Assembly (NCBI GenBank): GCA_030549335.1
Contig: CM060197.1
Location: forward strand, 46,465,654 to 46,529,653
DNA: 64,000 bases
Origin: Pontederia crassipes
Taxonomy: Eukaryota; Streptophyta; Magnoliopsida; Commelinales; Pontederiaceae
Reading direction: 5' to 3'
Positions 1 to 11,940 of the stretch are shown here, one piece after another. The position numbers and the translations under genes are program-made. The notes beneath the pieces were generated by a model. It did not search any database, was not told the DNA's origin, and saw only the letters and a list, made by a program, of their open reading frames with translations. Within the stretch, counting starts at the first letter, position 1. Each line of letters opens with the position of its first letter.

Positions 1-315
1 CTCCTAGCCATGGCTGCAGTCTTCTCTGCTGCTTTGTATGCTGCTGCTGCTGAGGATGATGAATATGGCGGAGCTCTGGGCATGCGAGTAGAACAAGGAC
101 AGCTCAATGGCTCCAGAGGACAACAATGGTCGTCGCCTGGTGGGTTGGAGGGGGAAGACGAATGGGCGCTGCCATCAGAGACGGCCAGGAGGTTCCTCCA
201 GTCGGGTAACCACATATCCTACAACGCTCTGGACAAGAATAAACAGGCAGAAGACTCCGGCAAAGGCAATTCTTACACCCGGCAGTGCGGTGCCGGAATT
301 TATAACTGCAGGTGA
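1..315 (+). CDS. RALF-like secreted peptide precursor, 5' end cut by window start
   Basis: The frame is open from base 1, and the hydrophobic run around the ATG at base 10 (LLAMAAVFSAALYAAAA) looks like the end of a signal peptide, so the true start probably lies before the window. Counting from that ATG, the subtilase (S1P-type) cleavage motif RRFL is at residues 60-63, the receptor-binding-like HISYNAL at 68-74, and cysteines at 93 and 100. RALF peptides are secreted, bind CrRLK1L receptor kinases of the FERONIA type, and alkalinize the apoplast. Canonical members have four cysteines; this one keeps only the C-terminal pair, with six residues between them where the other copies here have five. 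It is the only + strand copy and has the most canonical YISY region of the cluster. Family call is firm; function is by family only. Confidence 0.8.
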   Translation, partial: LLAMAAVFSAALYAAAAEDDEYGGALGMRVEQGQLNGSRGQQWSSPGGLEGEDEWALPSETARRFLQSGNHISYNALDKNKQAEDSGKGNSYTRQCGAGIYNCR

Positions 316-615
316 TAAGAAGCCATGATTCCGTAATCATGTCCAGGGCATGCATGCAAGGCTTGGTTTCTCTTTTGCGGTTTGGAATCTATGTCTGTAA
401 GATTGCAAGCAAGAAGAGGACGCCCCTTGCTAATTTCTCTTAGTGAATTAGTTGAAATATGTATGAATGACCTTGTCTTTAGGTAATATATATGATCCAG
501 TCAACGTACACTGAAACGTACAATCTCGTTGGAGATCCTGCATATCACAGTAACAACACTTCCTTAGTGTTCCACGTTTGTAGCTATTACTTCGTTAGTT
601 TATAACACCGATAAT

Positions 616-2118
616 CACTATAAGAAATATGGGGATTACAGATGGTTTCGACCGTTTGTAATTTCTCCACGATTTTTTGACGAAAATGGGACGTCCGAAA
701 AATGGTCGTCGCAAATCAATTTCCGACGGTTGAAAAATAAACATCAGAAATTTCGACGGATTTCCGACGGTCCTGATCGCCATTGAAATCAATTTGCGGC
801 GGTCGACGAAACCGCCAAAAAATTCGGCGGTCATGACCATCGATATTTACGGCGCAAATATCGGCGGTTGCTACTGCCGAAAATTTCGGCGGTCGACGGG
901 CGACTGCCGAAGTTTCGACGGTCAAAACCGTCGCCAAGAATTTTTATAATATAAAATAAAATTAGCTGGCCGACGGTCAAATTTGGCCGCCAGGCGGCCA
1001 GCGGCCGGATCCAGCCGCCAGCGGTCGAGTGGCCGGATCCAGCCGCTAGTCCGAACCCGGCCATTAGGGGCCAGATCCGACCGCCGCGAACGAATCCGGC
1101 CGCCAACGGCGAGATCCGACCTCTGGGGCTGGATCCGGTCGCCAGCGGCGAGATCCGGCCACCTGACGATCCGGACTAGAGAGAAAGAGAGAGAGACGCT
1201 AGCGGTCGACGCTGACATCCGGTCAGAGACTCGCCAGCTGGGAGAGGGAGAGGGAGAGAGAGAGAGAGGAGGGGTATTATATATATATATATATATATAT
1301 GTGGAAAGTTGAGAAAGGGAAAAACAAAAAAAAAAGTGGGATAACGAAATTTTAATTACCGTTGGCTCTGACAGTCGAAAAAGCAAATATTAATTATTTT
1401 TAAAATTACCGACGGTTGTGACCATAAAAAATTATTTAAGTGTAAAAATAAAATACTATATTTAGTTATATATAATATTTATTTTTTATTTTACCGACGG
1501 TTTGAACAGTCACTAATTATTACCGACGATTGGAACCGATGGAAATTACGACGGTTTGGACTATCGCAAATTATATTAATAAAATACTTCTCATATTATA
1601 TTATTATAAATTTACCGACGGTTATGACCGTTGGAAATTGCAACGGATTTTACGACGGATGGATATCCGTCGGAAATATCGACGTTCCTAATCGCCGAAA
1701 CATAAAATAATAATATAATAAATTATATAATTTATTATTTTCATTTCCGACGGTCATAATCGTCGAAAAATTCGTCAGAAATTGCGACGGATGGATATCC
1801 ATTGAAAATATCGACGTTCCTAATCGTCGAAAAATAAAATAATAATATAATAAATTACATAATTTATATTTTCATTTCCGACGGTCGTAACCGTTGAAAA
1901 ATCCGTCGAAAATTGCGACGGATGGACATTCGTCAAAAATATCAACGTTTCTAAATGTCAAAAAATAAAATAATAATATAACAAATTATATAATCTATTA
2001 TTTTTATTTCCGACGGTTGTAACTGTCAGAAAATCCGTCGAAAATAATTCCGTCGCAAAATTCGTCGCAAATTACGACGGATTTCTATCCATCGAAAAAT
2101 GGCAATTTTCTTGTAGTG
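616..2118. mobile_element. Non-autonomous CACTA (En/Spm) element A
   Basis: It begins CACTATAAGAAA and ends TTTCTTGTAGTG, complementary ends of the CACTA type, with a perfect 3-bp target duplication AAT (613-615 and 2119-2121). The subterminal regions are packed with short direct and inverted repeats around CCGACGGT/ACCGTCGG, the usual transposase-binding arrays. A GC-rich island (about 966-1170) of GATCCGGCCGCC-like repeats is followed by a GA-rich stretch and an (AT)n run near 1276-1300. No transposase is encoded; open frames over the island are composition artefacts. It is inserted in the 5' LTR of the element starting at 527. Confidence 0.9.
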
Positions 2119-2179
2119 AATTAATTTGATTTAATACTTTGTGTATATTTTCTTTTACTATAAATAGATGTAGTATGAT

Positions 2180-3361
2180 CAATGGCGGAGCCAGGTGGGT
2201 GCTAATGGGTGCAAGTGCACTCACTGAAAAATTTAAATACTTAGTATATAGTTATCAATATTAATATATTTTCTTCTTTGTCCTGGTGGTTTCGACGTAT
2301 CCATTAGCCAACAACGTCGCCGGGTTGAAACTTGTTGGCATCTGTATTTTTAATCCTACTATTATAGTTGCCCTTTCACATTTTTATTTTAGGGATTAAG
2401 AATTGTGTGGACTCAAAGCAGATCCACATATATGGACCACCATTGATCTATAAATCAATGTTAGTAATAAATTTATGATAAATTCATTTTAAAAAATATT
2501 TATCAAGGATCACCATTGATTTATAAATCAATGATGGATCCACATATGTGGATCTATTTTGGGTCCACATATTCCTTAAATCATTTTATTATCACAGCAA
2601 AGTATTAACTATAAAAATATAATTATATTTGTAGTATTTAGCTACACAAATTTTGTATATTTTTCTACTTAACTTTTTATTTTAATATTGCTATACCTTT
2701 TAGCGACCAAAAGGTTAACTTTTTTATTATTTAAATTATAACTTACTCATCATCTTGAATCAGTGATATTCAATTATTCTTCTATTTTAAATATATTAAT
2801 AATCAAATAAATCATTTGATATATTTATTCTCTTATTTCATTATGTGATTTCCTATAGATATCTAAAATTTATGAATGAAAATATCAGATATATTTAATT
2901 ATGTAATATAATATTTTTATTCAAGTATTTTTTTTCCTTCTAACATTGCTATAACTTTTGGAATCCAAAGGTTATTAAATTTTACTCTTTGAATTATAAT
3001 TTACTTATTATATTGAATCACTAACATCTAATCACTCTCCTCTTTCAATTAAAATTTTAAATAAATCATTATCCTCTTATTCAATTATGTGATTTTATAA
3101 ATTTTATGTCTACAAATGTTATTTATGAAATTTTAAATTTATGAGTGCAAAAAAATATAAAAATAAGTAAGGTTCATCATGAAATTTATAAAAATATTTA
3201 TTAATAATAAAGAAAAAACATAATGATATATGGTTGATCATTATTTAAAATTTTTTTGTTAATTACAAAGTTTATAATAATTATATATTTTCTTGAAATT
3301 GTACGATGCTTATAAGTATAGTTAGTGAACCCAGTGAAAATAATTTCTAGCTCCGCCACTG
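2180..3361. mobile_element. hAT-type non-autonomous element
   Basis: The ends CAATGGCGGAGCC and GCTCCGCCACTG are inverted repeats of about 12 bp and are flanked by a perfect 8-bp duplication AGTATGAT (2172-2179 and 3362-3369), the size typical of hAT transposons. The 3' LTR of the host element gives the empty site: there TAGTATG runs uninterrupted. The body is AT-rich and codes for nothing recognisable. A second element with the CAGTGGCGGAGCC start lies at 21893. Confidence 0.88.
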
Positions 3362-4742
3362 AGTATGATGTAATCCATCTTGACCGTTTGAATGAAATCA
3401 TCGTAGCTTATTCTTTCCTTTTTCTCCTCGCTTTTCCTTTCTTTTCTTCCTCTGCTTTTTTCTCTTCTTCGGTCAATCATCCGACGACACGATCTGATCT
3501 CCGGCTTAAGCTCAGGAGCTCACAAAACTTGATATGGTATGAGAGCACAGGGTGATTCGTCGACTTCCATGGCGCCCACAAATCCCGAGAAACGCAGATC
3601 TGGCCGATCTCTTCATCGATGCTCTTAATCTACTCGCTGATGTTGATCTCGTCATCGATGTCGAGTTTGCTCTACCGGCATCAAGATCGATGATTGGAAA
3701 CTGGTTCTTTGTTCCTCTCCATTTCTGTTCTTCCATCATTTCTTTCGTTCTCTGTCGACTTCTCAGCTCATCAGAATCAAGATCATTGGTTTTCTTCTTT
3801 TTTTTCCAATCACGTTCTTTATTTCGTTAGCTACTTCATTCTTTGATTGTCTGCGTCATATCTTCTTCCTCGTTTTCAATTTTCGCCATCAATAATCTGA
3901 TTTCCTCTCTCCGTTTGTTTCTTTCTTGTTTCATGATAATGTTCACAGTTATCATTCTCCGACGTTTTGTCGGATTCATCTCCTTTCATCCAATGGAAAT
4001 CACTGTAATCAGATGTCATCTTCATCGGATTGATCGCCCTTCGAGTTTTGTCACCTCGTCGGATGTCCTCTAGCATCTCATTTCAAAGTTTTGGCTTCTC
4101 TTCTTCTTCGGTCATCACTTCTCGACATGTTCTCCAGCAACCATGAAGGTCTTCATCTTCTATGTTTTCTTCTTCGTGTTCTTCCGTTTTCTTGATTTTC
4201 GATCGTGTTCTTCACCTACTCTATTCATCACTGCTTCATTCTTTGGATACTTCTTCTCTTCCACATTTCTAGTGGTCACGACCTTCTTTGAAAGTGTTCG
4301 GCACTAGTTCTTCTACGATCATGTGCAATCATCATCTTTCAATTTCTTTTCCTCTGTTTATGTTCATGTTCTTCTTCTACATCGTCGAGAACTATGAGAT
4401 CTGCACATCGGGTTCATGTTCTTTCGTGTGTCAATCTCCGATCATGTTTTCCACTCTCTCAGCTTCTTCCTTCTTTTTTTTCGACCTCGTATACTTTACC
4501 TCGACAGGCAAGTGGTTGACGTTCACGCTCAATTTCTCCTCTCTAGCTTCTCCAATAGTTATGTGACGTCGATTGGAACTTGCACTCATCCACTGTTCAT
4601 CTGTTGTGCGTGTCTTCATCATCAGTGTCTCCATCATCATCGACAACCTAAGCACGACTCTACAACTTTTCTTCGGTGCTCAACGAAATGTTCCTAGTAA
4701 CCGATGTTATTTGCTGTCGTGCATGTCACCAGCTTCATGTCT

Positions 4743-6208
4743 CGAGTAAATTTTAGTCATAGTCATTCAACTTAAGGGGTGTTCCCAGTAAGGTCATCCA
4801 ACTTCATTTCGTAACATCAAGATCATCTAACTTTAGAAATATTTCATCCTTGTTCATCACGACCGGTTATAGCTAGTAAACCTATTAACTGTTGATGTGG
4901 ATGTTTAAGTGACACCACGTCAGCATTGTCTCTCTCCTCCACGTCAGATTAAAAAAATAAAAAATGCCACGTTAGCATTTTTGTCTTGCTTTGTCCAAAT
5001 TTAATTTTGTATCTACATGATCATCCAACTTTTCAAAACTTTCAAACAAGGTCATTCAACTTTCCAAATTTTCAATCGTGGTCATTATTAAAAGTTTAAA
5101 ATAAATATATAATAAATAAATAAAAATAAAAAAATTGAAGGCACTTAGACTAACTCGGTATATTTTTTGGCACGATCCACTCGGATCGTGATGACCAAAT
5201 TTTTAATGTGTATTAAATACATAATACTATGACAATTAATAATTTTTAATTAAGGAAATAAAAAGTAAATTAATAACATATCGATTATATTTTTTGCCCT
5301 AAAATTTGAAATAATAAAAATACTATAATTAGAAAAATAAAAATATTTTTCACACCAAATTTCATCAAGGGCCGAACCAAATCGTACTAGATCATCCAAT
5401 GGGGTGCTGCGCACGGCCCAACATCCAACGGGTTGTTGAGCCATATATGCTTTTTTTATATAATATTATGATAATGATTAAGTTTGATATTTAATATTAT
5501 GATAATTAATAATTTGGCTCAACAATCCGTTGGATGTCAAATCATTTCCAACACTCCGCTAAACGACCCTATATGATTTGACTCAGCCTCAATAAAATCT
5601 CACACGAAAAAATATTATTATTTTCTAATTATAATATTTTTTATTATTTAAAATTTTAGGTAAAAAATATAATTCGTATGTTATTATTTTATTATTTTTA
5701 TTTTCTTAATTAAAAATTATTAATTATCATAATATTATATATTTAATACACATTAAAAATTTGGTCGTCTCGATTCGAGTGGGTCGTGCCAAAAAATGTA
5801 CTGAGTTAGTCTAAAGGGCTTTAGTTTTTTATTTATTTTCATTTATTTATATATTTTTTATTATTTTAATCTTTTAAGCATGACTGCGATTAAAAATTTG
5901 AAAAGTTGAATGACTTTGTCTGAAAGTTTTGAAAAGTTGGATGATCATGTAAAAACAAAACTAAGTTTGGAGAGAACATAAAGAAAAAATGTCTGACGTG
6001 GTGATGAGAGAAAATGTTTACGTGATGTCACATAAACATTTATGTCAGCGCCACATTAGCGGTTAATAGGTTTATTGGCTATAACCAGTCGTGCTGACCA
6101 TAAATGAAATATTTCTAAAGTTCGATGACATTGATGTTACAAAATGAAGTTAGATGACCTTACTGAAAACACCCCCTAAGTTGGATGACCATGGATGAAA
6201 TTTATCTC
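4743..6208. mobile_element. Mutator-like foldback element (MULE-MITE)
   Basis: The whole 1.47 kb is one long inverted repeat whose arms meet near 5475. The ends (CGAGTAAATTTTAGTCAT and its complement at 6190-6208) begin arms of roughly 700 bp, including the mirrored pair around 5400 and 5520 (CAACATCCAACGG and CCGTTGGATGT). The flanks TTCATGTCT (4734-4742) and TTCATCTCT (6209-6217) form a 9-bp duplication with one mismatch, as expected for Mutator-like elements. There is no coding content. It is inserted in the internal region of the LTR element 527-6742. A half copy lies at 55920-56522. Confidence 0.85.
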
Positions 6209-6769
6209 TTCATCTCTGATTGTGACTTCAGGTGTTTGATGGAAGTTTCCTCGTGCTCATCTCCGATGAACAAAATTGTTCATGATTTGCATCTCTACCA
6301 ATTTGATCACTGGTGTCTTCTACATGCTGCTGTAGGTTCGTCCGTTGTTCATCGTCTCTCAGCAAAGGGGCCGGTTGTCGAGTTGTTTGACGTCTCAGCG
6401 AGGGGGCATGTTGAAGATGCTACAAAGCACAATAATAGTCATCAGGTGTTCGTCGCTTCCTTTGTGTTCATCATTTGTAACTATTACTTCATTAGTTTGT
6501 AACATCGGTAATTCATCCAGTTTAATACTGTGTTAGTCACTTTGACTAAAATAGATGTAGTATGTTGTAATCCATCTTGACCTTTTGAATCAAATCATGG
6601 TAGTTTTCTTTATCCCTTTTTCTCTTATGTTGCTTTTGCTTTTCCTTTCTTTTCTTCCTTTACTTTTCCCTCTTCTTCGCTCAATCCTTCGGTGACACGA
6701 TCCCACCTCCGACTTAAGCTCAAGAGCTCACAAAACTTGACAAATGCCTAAATATCATGTTCTTCTTAC

Positions 6770-9060
6770 AACAGTGGTGATCAATTGGACTTAAATTTTC
6801 ATAACATCTAAAATAATCAAACTGAATTGAATGAGAGAAAACAGGGGTAGAATTGCGTAGGCAGACTATGAGGTAAACTCTAGATCATGTTTTCTAGTTT
6901 CTAGTTCTAATTTATTTTTCTTTATTTTGAACTTATAAACTGTCCCCCTGATCTAAATTAAAAAGTTTTCCTTTTAGCTAAAGAAAAGATGCATACCTTT
7001 TATCGAGTTAAAACAACATCCGTGAAGGCAGAGGTGAGAAAGGGGAGGCAATGTGGTTAATTTAGGGTTATGTTGTTAGAAGCAAAAATTATTTCAATTC
7101 AATAAAGAAGTGCACAAAATGAAGGCAACGCTCAATTACATCATTGCTGGGCCCCTATCGTGTTCCAACTATAGAAGATTTCAAATACTTTCTATCTGTG
7201 ATAGATGATAATTGTTAGCAGTTAACACAACATGTTTAGTGAATTGAAGCCCTACGATCATAATTGATCTCGAGATTTCTATTGAAATATGGTCAAACAA
7301 TTATGCTGATTATACTAATTAGAAATATTTTTGTTGTCCGATATATTATCGTGTCAACAAAAGAAAGTTGAAAGCAATGATCAAAGAATTTGGATATAGC
7401 ATAGGTGTAAAAGGTTACATAATATGAGATATATCCTTCAGAGCATAAGATTACTAATAACGATAATATATCATTTAACGCAGCATCTATGCTTCAGCAT
7501 AAAGCAAATATTGTTGACTCAGTAAATAAGAATGTTAACAAATAGATGGGGTTTGAATTAACTTCAATTCAGAATGACACAAAATGATCACACTAGGTTG
7601 AACAAAGAATCTAAAGCACAACCAGAAGAAACAACTTCATGTCTAGTTGCTAGATGTGCTCATAGGCAACTAGGTTCTTCTAGAAGTTATGACTTTGAGG
7701 ACATGATTGCATATACATTTCAAATAGCTGAAGAAGCAAAGTCGCTATAGCCATCGAGTTACAAAGATACTATTACATGTGCATAATCTTGTGACAATGA
7801 GTGTAGAGATGTATTTTCTTCATAAGAATCATACTTGAAAGTTAGTCAAATTACTAAAGGGCCGAAAGATGCAAATGAAATTTCAAGGAGAAGTACAGAA
7901 GTTGAAGGCATCATATACAAAACATATCTAGTTACTAAAGACTACTGTCAGAAAGAGAATAACTGCAATGAAATTTCCTCTCCAATTGTCAGGAACACTT
8001 CCATCCGCGTGCTATTTGCTCTTATATTACATCAAAATTTAGAGTTTTGAGCAATTAGACGTGAAGACAACATTTTTACATAGGAAAACGAAAACATCTT
8101 CATGAGTTAGCCAGAGAAATTCTCTATTATAGGCAAAGATAATCAAATCCGTATATTCAAAAGTCATTATATGACTTAAGGTAAACTCGTAAGGAGTGGT
8201 ACAATAGGTTTGACTATCACAATAAGGTGGAGGGTAAATGTAACATTGATGATATATTGATTGCTACTAGGAACATGTGAGACATTTAGAATTTGAAGAA
8301 GCTTACTAGTGAATAATTTGATAAGAAAGATCTTGGTGCAGAAAAAAATTTAGGGATGAAGATTTATAGGGATCGCCTAAAGAGTAACTCCTTATGTTTC
8401 AGAAAAGTTACATTCAAAAAATTTTATTCATATTCAGTAAGTTTGTAGCGAAGACCTTAAGGACTTCATCAGTTTCAAATGTGCACATTTCCACAATTGC
8501 ACTTATGTCTGATGAAAAAAAGGAGCACGTGTCTCGAGCTTTATATGCATGTTTAATCGGAAGCCTGATGTATGCTATGGTATGTATAACACCTGATATT
8601 GTACATGTTGTTAATGTAGTCAGTAAATTAATAAGAAACCCTAGGAAACGATAAAGCGTATTTATTGATATTTGAGAGGAACTTCTCATATTGGCCTCAT
8701 ATACAGAAGTGATAAAAGGTGTTTGATTGCAGATGTTAATGAGAGAATGTACATGTTATGTTTTCACTCTTAACAATTCTGTTATTAATTGGAGAGTTAT
8801 ACTACAGTTATGAGTTACATTATACACCACGGAGTCAAAAGACTTGACATTGATAGAAGCCGTTAAACGACTTTAGATTTTGGACTACAACAAGATTTTA
8901 GTGCAATATGCTTAGCCAAGAACCAAATACATCACGTCAAGTATCACTTCATCCATACTGAAAAGAGGATCAAAATGAATAACGTCGGCATAGATGACAA
9001 ATCATGTGACATGTTCAACATTATTTGGACTTGCTAAACATTGATAGTTGGCAGTAATCT
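6770..9060 (+). mobile_element. Decayed Ty1/copia polyprotein fossil
   Basis: Broken stretches on the + strand read as copia pol. In order they give part of the reverse transcriptase with the linker to RNase H, including GSLMYAMVC and PDIVHVV (about 8550-8610), then RNase H-like remnants and an IHHVKYHFIH-like end near 8930-8960. An upstream YDFEDMIAYTF-like stretch is near 7690. LTRs could not be paired with confidence. The element is heavily broken and old; it follows directly after the LTR element ending at 6742 but belongs to a different, once-coding family. Confidence 0.7.
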
Positions 9061-9726
9061 CAGTGTTGGGACCAGCGACGATAGAGGTTGTTAGATATCT
9101 ATTTGGATAATTCAATTTAAGGTGGATATTTACTTTAAAAAAAATTTAAGGTAGATATTTGTTAATAATGCCTTGAATCCAACCTTAACTGAAAACCATT
9201 CTGGTCTCCAAGACGTTTCGAAATAAAAAGCGCCCTCATACTTTGAAGGTACATTGATAGATGACATAATTTTAAGGGATTAATGTAGAGTGCTAGTTGG
9301 TTTATAATTTTCATCATCTATAAAAGAGTGCCAATATAAATTTCTTAGGGGTTTGAATAAAAAAATGATTGTAATTTTCTTTTATTTTCATAAAATAAAA
9401 TTTTGTGTCATCTTAAAATTTTGAAAGCATTGGTTGGTGGATAATTTTTTGGAAATGTAATAAAATTTAATGATAAACTTCAATATTACTTAGTATCCAT
9501 TCTAATCTTTCATGTACTATCTAGAGTTATGTATTTTTTAACAAATAATTTTTTATTTTATTTAATAAATTGTAGATAATGTATTATGAGAAAAAACAAA
9601 TCACATTTCACTTATATAAAAATGACATGGTTATAATAATTACATTAATAATACATATTGAACTTACATTTTGAAGTTTCAATATCATTTCTTATAATAT
9701 TTTAATCTTTTATGCACCATCTATAA
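9061..9726. other. AT-rich spacer, part of a local duplication
   Basis: I see no gene. A stretch near 9520-9600 (ACAAATAATTTTTTATT, then TGTATTATGAGAAA-like) recurs at about 10575-10650, so this spacer is repeated on both sides of the inverted-repeat element 9727-10577. The first part may include the 3' end of the copia fossil. Confidence 0.4.
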
Positions 9727-10577
9727 GATAAATTATGCCAAATATCCTCTAACTTTGATTGTTTTCCCAACACTATCATCTAACTTCATTTTGTAATAAG
9801 ACTACCCTCCATCTTTTAACTCATTTCACGAAATGTCCTTTTTACTTTTGATAGACGATTTTTTGGTCACCCTGTTGATGTGGTGCCACATGATAATTTC
9901 TCTCTCCTTCACGCAAGCAGCGCAATCCCAAGTGTCAGTACTAAAAAAATAAAATAATATTAAAAAATTAAAAATGAGACCGTCCATAATCAACTCGTTG
10001 GAAGGGGCGACCCCTTCCTAGCGCCGGGTGACGACGTAGGGAGAAGGGGGGGGGGGGGAACCCCACCCCACCCCCCCTCTCCCTGCGCTTGTCGTCGCAG
10101 GCGCAGGGAATGGGGCGACCTCGTCTGCGCTGGCGAGGTCACAGAGGGCGACCTCTCCTTGTGCTCGACCTCGCTGCCGACGTCCTTCGCTTTTCTTGAG
10201 CAGCCACAATAGAGGAGTACGGCACGTAGAGGAGGGGCGGCCACCCCCTTCCCCCCTCTCTTCTCCGTCGTCAGAGAGGATAAGGGGAGGGGGCGACGCC
10301 TTGCGTGGGGAGGGTGCCCCTGCCCCCTTCCCCCCTCTTCTCCGTCGCTGGAGAGGAGAGGGGGAGGCTTTGCGCGCGTGGGGGAAGGGGACCTCACCTC
10401 TTCTCCCCCTCTCTTCTTCATCGTTGAAGAGGAGAGGGGGAGGGGCGGCGGCCCCCTCCATTGCGCACGCGGGAATATAATTATAAAGATGGAGGATATT
10501 CAACGAAATGAGTTAAAAGATGGAGGATAGTCTTATTATAAAAATAAATTAATTGGAGGGTAGCACTGAGATATAGT
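9727..10577. mobile_element. Mutator-like inverted-repeat element with GC-rich core
   Basis: Inverted arms are clear: AATAAGACTACCCTCCATC at about 9797 matches, in reverse, GATGGAGGATAGTCTTATT near 10519-10537, and ACTCATTTC matches GAAATGAGT. The left end (GATAAATTATGCC, then AACTTTGA) resembles the ends of the Mutator-like element at 34420. The core (about 9990-10475) is very GC-rich with mirrored purine and pyrimidine blocks, and gives long open frames on both strands that I do not consider genes. No convincing target duplication was found, so the limits are approximate. Confidence 0.55.
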
Positions 10578-10770
10578 TATATATATTTTAACAAATATTT
10601 ATTTTATCTAATAAATGTTGATAATATATTATGAGAAATCAAATATCTTTTCATTTTTTATATAAAATAATATGTATTTTATTATATTAAATATTATTTT
10701 TTATTATATTATAATGTGCACTCGTTTTTTTTTCCTCCGCCATTGCCTATGCTCGTGCACCTTTCTCATC

Positions 10771-11090
10771 AACCCTTGACATTATTGGCGGTGGTTGGAA
10801 CTTGGACCCATTTATAACGTATTGATGGCTACATCGCTCTTCCTATTCCTGTCACCTTTTGCCCAGCTTGTCGATCGTCGTTATCGTAAAGCATGGAAGA
10901 ACATACATCTTTCATGAATTGAGGGATAGAAAAATGGCAACAGGGGAAACATGAAAGTGACGCTGCAGAAAAGTGGATCATGGCAAATGATCTTTTTCAG
11001 GTACGCCTGGAATGCATGTCCTGTTGGATCATGGATGACAAAATGTCGCTTGAGCTTGAAAATAATTCGCTGATCCTTTAACAAAAAAAA
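10771..11090. repeat. Conserved block 3' of RALF gene (copy 1 of 4)
   Basis: This block (ATTATTGGCGGTGGTTGGA, CGATCGTCGTTATCGTAAAGCA, GAAACATGAAAGTGACGCTGCA-like stretches) recurs at 18936-19290 and more loosely at 31311-31490 and 38470-38790. Each copy lies on the 3' side of a minus-strand RALF gene or remnant. No protein frame is shared by all copies, so it is probably part of the duplicated unit and not a gene. Confidence 0.6.
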
Positions 11091-11450
11091 AAAATCTAAG
11101 TTCTATCTTTAATTTCCTAAAAAAATAAGATTTTGTGATGGTTAGTAGTTCATCTAATTTTAATATGATATTATTTTAGGATCTTAAATTCGGATTTTAA
11201 TGATTCAGTTGTGCTCCCGCTTGAAGAAGAATATTAAGAGTACCTAATTAAGTAATCTCAAAGATATAATAGATTATATATATAATCATGATCGACTGCT
11301 TAGATTTGCTAAATGGATAGCGGTACGCTGCATGAAAAGTTAATTGCATGATACTTAAAAACTTTGCTATATAAGAGCATCACAATAACAATCTGGAGGG
11401 AGTCTAATCCAAACTTGGATATTATTTTCCACCATTAAACTTGATTAAAT

Positions 11451-11834
11451 TTAGCAGTGACCTGGATAAACACACTTACGAGTGTAAGGCTGTCCAGGTT
11501 TCTTGCCGAAACCTCCACCTGCCCGGTCTTTATCCAGAGGCCCGTAACCAATGTGCTTACTAAGGAGCTGCCTCCTCCTACTTGCCGAGGTTGACGACGA
11601 CGACTCTGACAGCGCCGGTAGTCCCCAGAGCTCCGCGTCCATTCCGAGGGATTCCGCGATGATGAAGGAGGACGACGAGCTGTTGAAGATCACTGCTACA
11701 TCATCAGTACTCTTCACGTACGGGGCGTCATTTGGAACGGGAAAAGTGGCAGCGTCGGCCGCGGCGACGGCGACGACGGCGAACAGGAGAGCGGCAGCTA
11801 ACAGTACCTGCTTAGATGATGATCTTGTTCCCAT
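11451..11834 (-). CDS. RALF-like secreted peptide precursor, 127 aa
   Basis: The ATG at 11834 was chosen because MG-SSSK plus a hydrophobic run (residues 9-27) is shared by the paralogs. The open frame continues 54 codons upstream but across the likely TATA box. Residues 1-27 are a signal peptide. The propeptide carries a serine run and the cluster motif AESLGMDAELWGLP (60-73). RRQL at 87-90 fits the S1P cleavage rule RRxL. The mature part has YGPL (97-100), a glycine-rich linker in place of the first cysteine pair, PYTRKC, and cysteines 121 and 127 (C-x5-C). The peptide is likely secreted to the cell wall and sensed by FERONIA-type receptors. Single exon, as is usual for RALFs. Confidence 0.85.
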   Translation of the reverse strand: MGTRSSSKQVLLAAALLFAVVAVAAADAATFPVPNDAPYVKSTDDVAVIFNSSSSSFIIAESLGMDAELWGLPALSESSSSTSASRRRQLLSKHIGYGPLDKDRAGGGFGKKPGQPYTRKCVYPGHC

Positions 11835-11927
11835 CCCCCCTTCAAGATATAAGGAGTTAAAGTAAGAAATTATATATGAGGTTGGGACTTGCCACCGTAA
11901 TATGCATATGAATGAGTTCTTCCTGAA

Positions 11928-11940
11928 GGATCTATATATG
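11928..11940 (-). promoter_or_regulatory. TATA box of RALF gene 11451-11834
   Basis: On the minus strand CATATATAGATCC lies about 100 bp upstream of the ATG, a normal position for a short plant 5' leader. The copies at 20426 and 24392 have TATATAGA-type boxes at about the same distance, so this promoter was duplicated with the genes. Confidence 0.5.

Larger units (their letters stand above)
527..6742 (+). mobile_element. Non-coding Ty1/copia-like LTR element (copy 1), with three nested DNA transposons
   Basis: The 3' LTR (6409-6742) starts TGTTGAAG after a purine tract and ends TTGACA. The 5' LTR (527-3534) matches it in pieces, because a CACTA (616-2118) and a hAT (2180-3361) sit inside it. 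A primer-binding-like TGGTATGAGAGC follows at 3535. The internal region is short and lacks gag and pol; it is interrupted by the Mutator-like element 4743-6208. Internal stretches match the second copy at 40853-42755, for example GAAGGTCTTCATCTTYTRTG. Flanks AATCT and AATGC agree only partly. It is an old, non-autonomous fossil (LARD/TRIM-like) lying about 210 bp past the stop of the first RALF gene. Confidence 0.75.

Noticed and set aside
3535-4742. Host gene with CT-rich leader in the region 3535-4742
   Set aside because: The same text recurs inside the LTR element at 41103-42437, with LTRs around both, so it is element-internal sequence.
9990-10503. Frames of 143 and 161 codons in the GC-rich core
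   Set aside because: Mirrored purine/pyrimidine blocks in an inverted-repeat element create them on both strands; no conserved motif.
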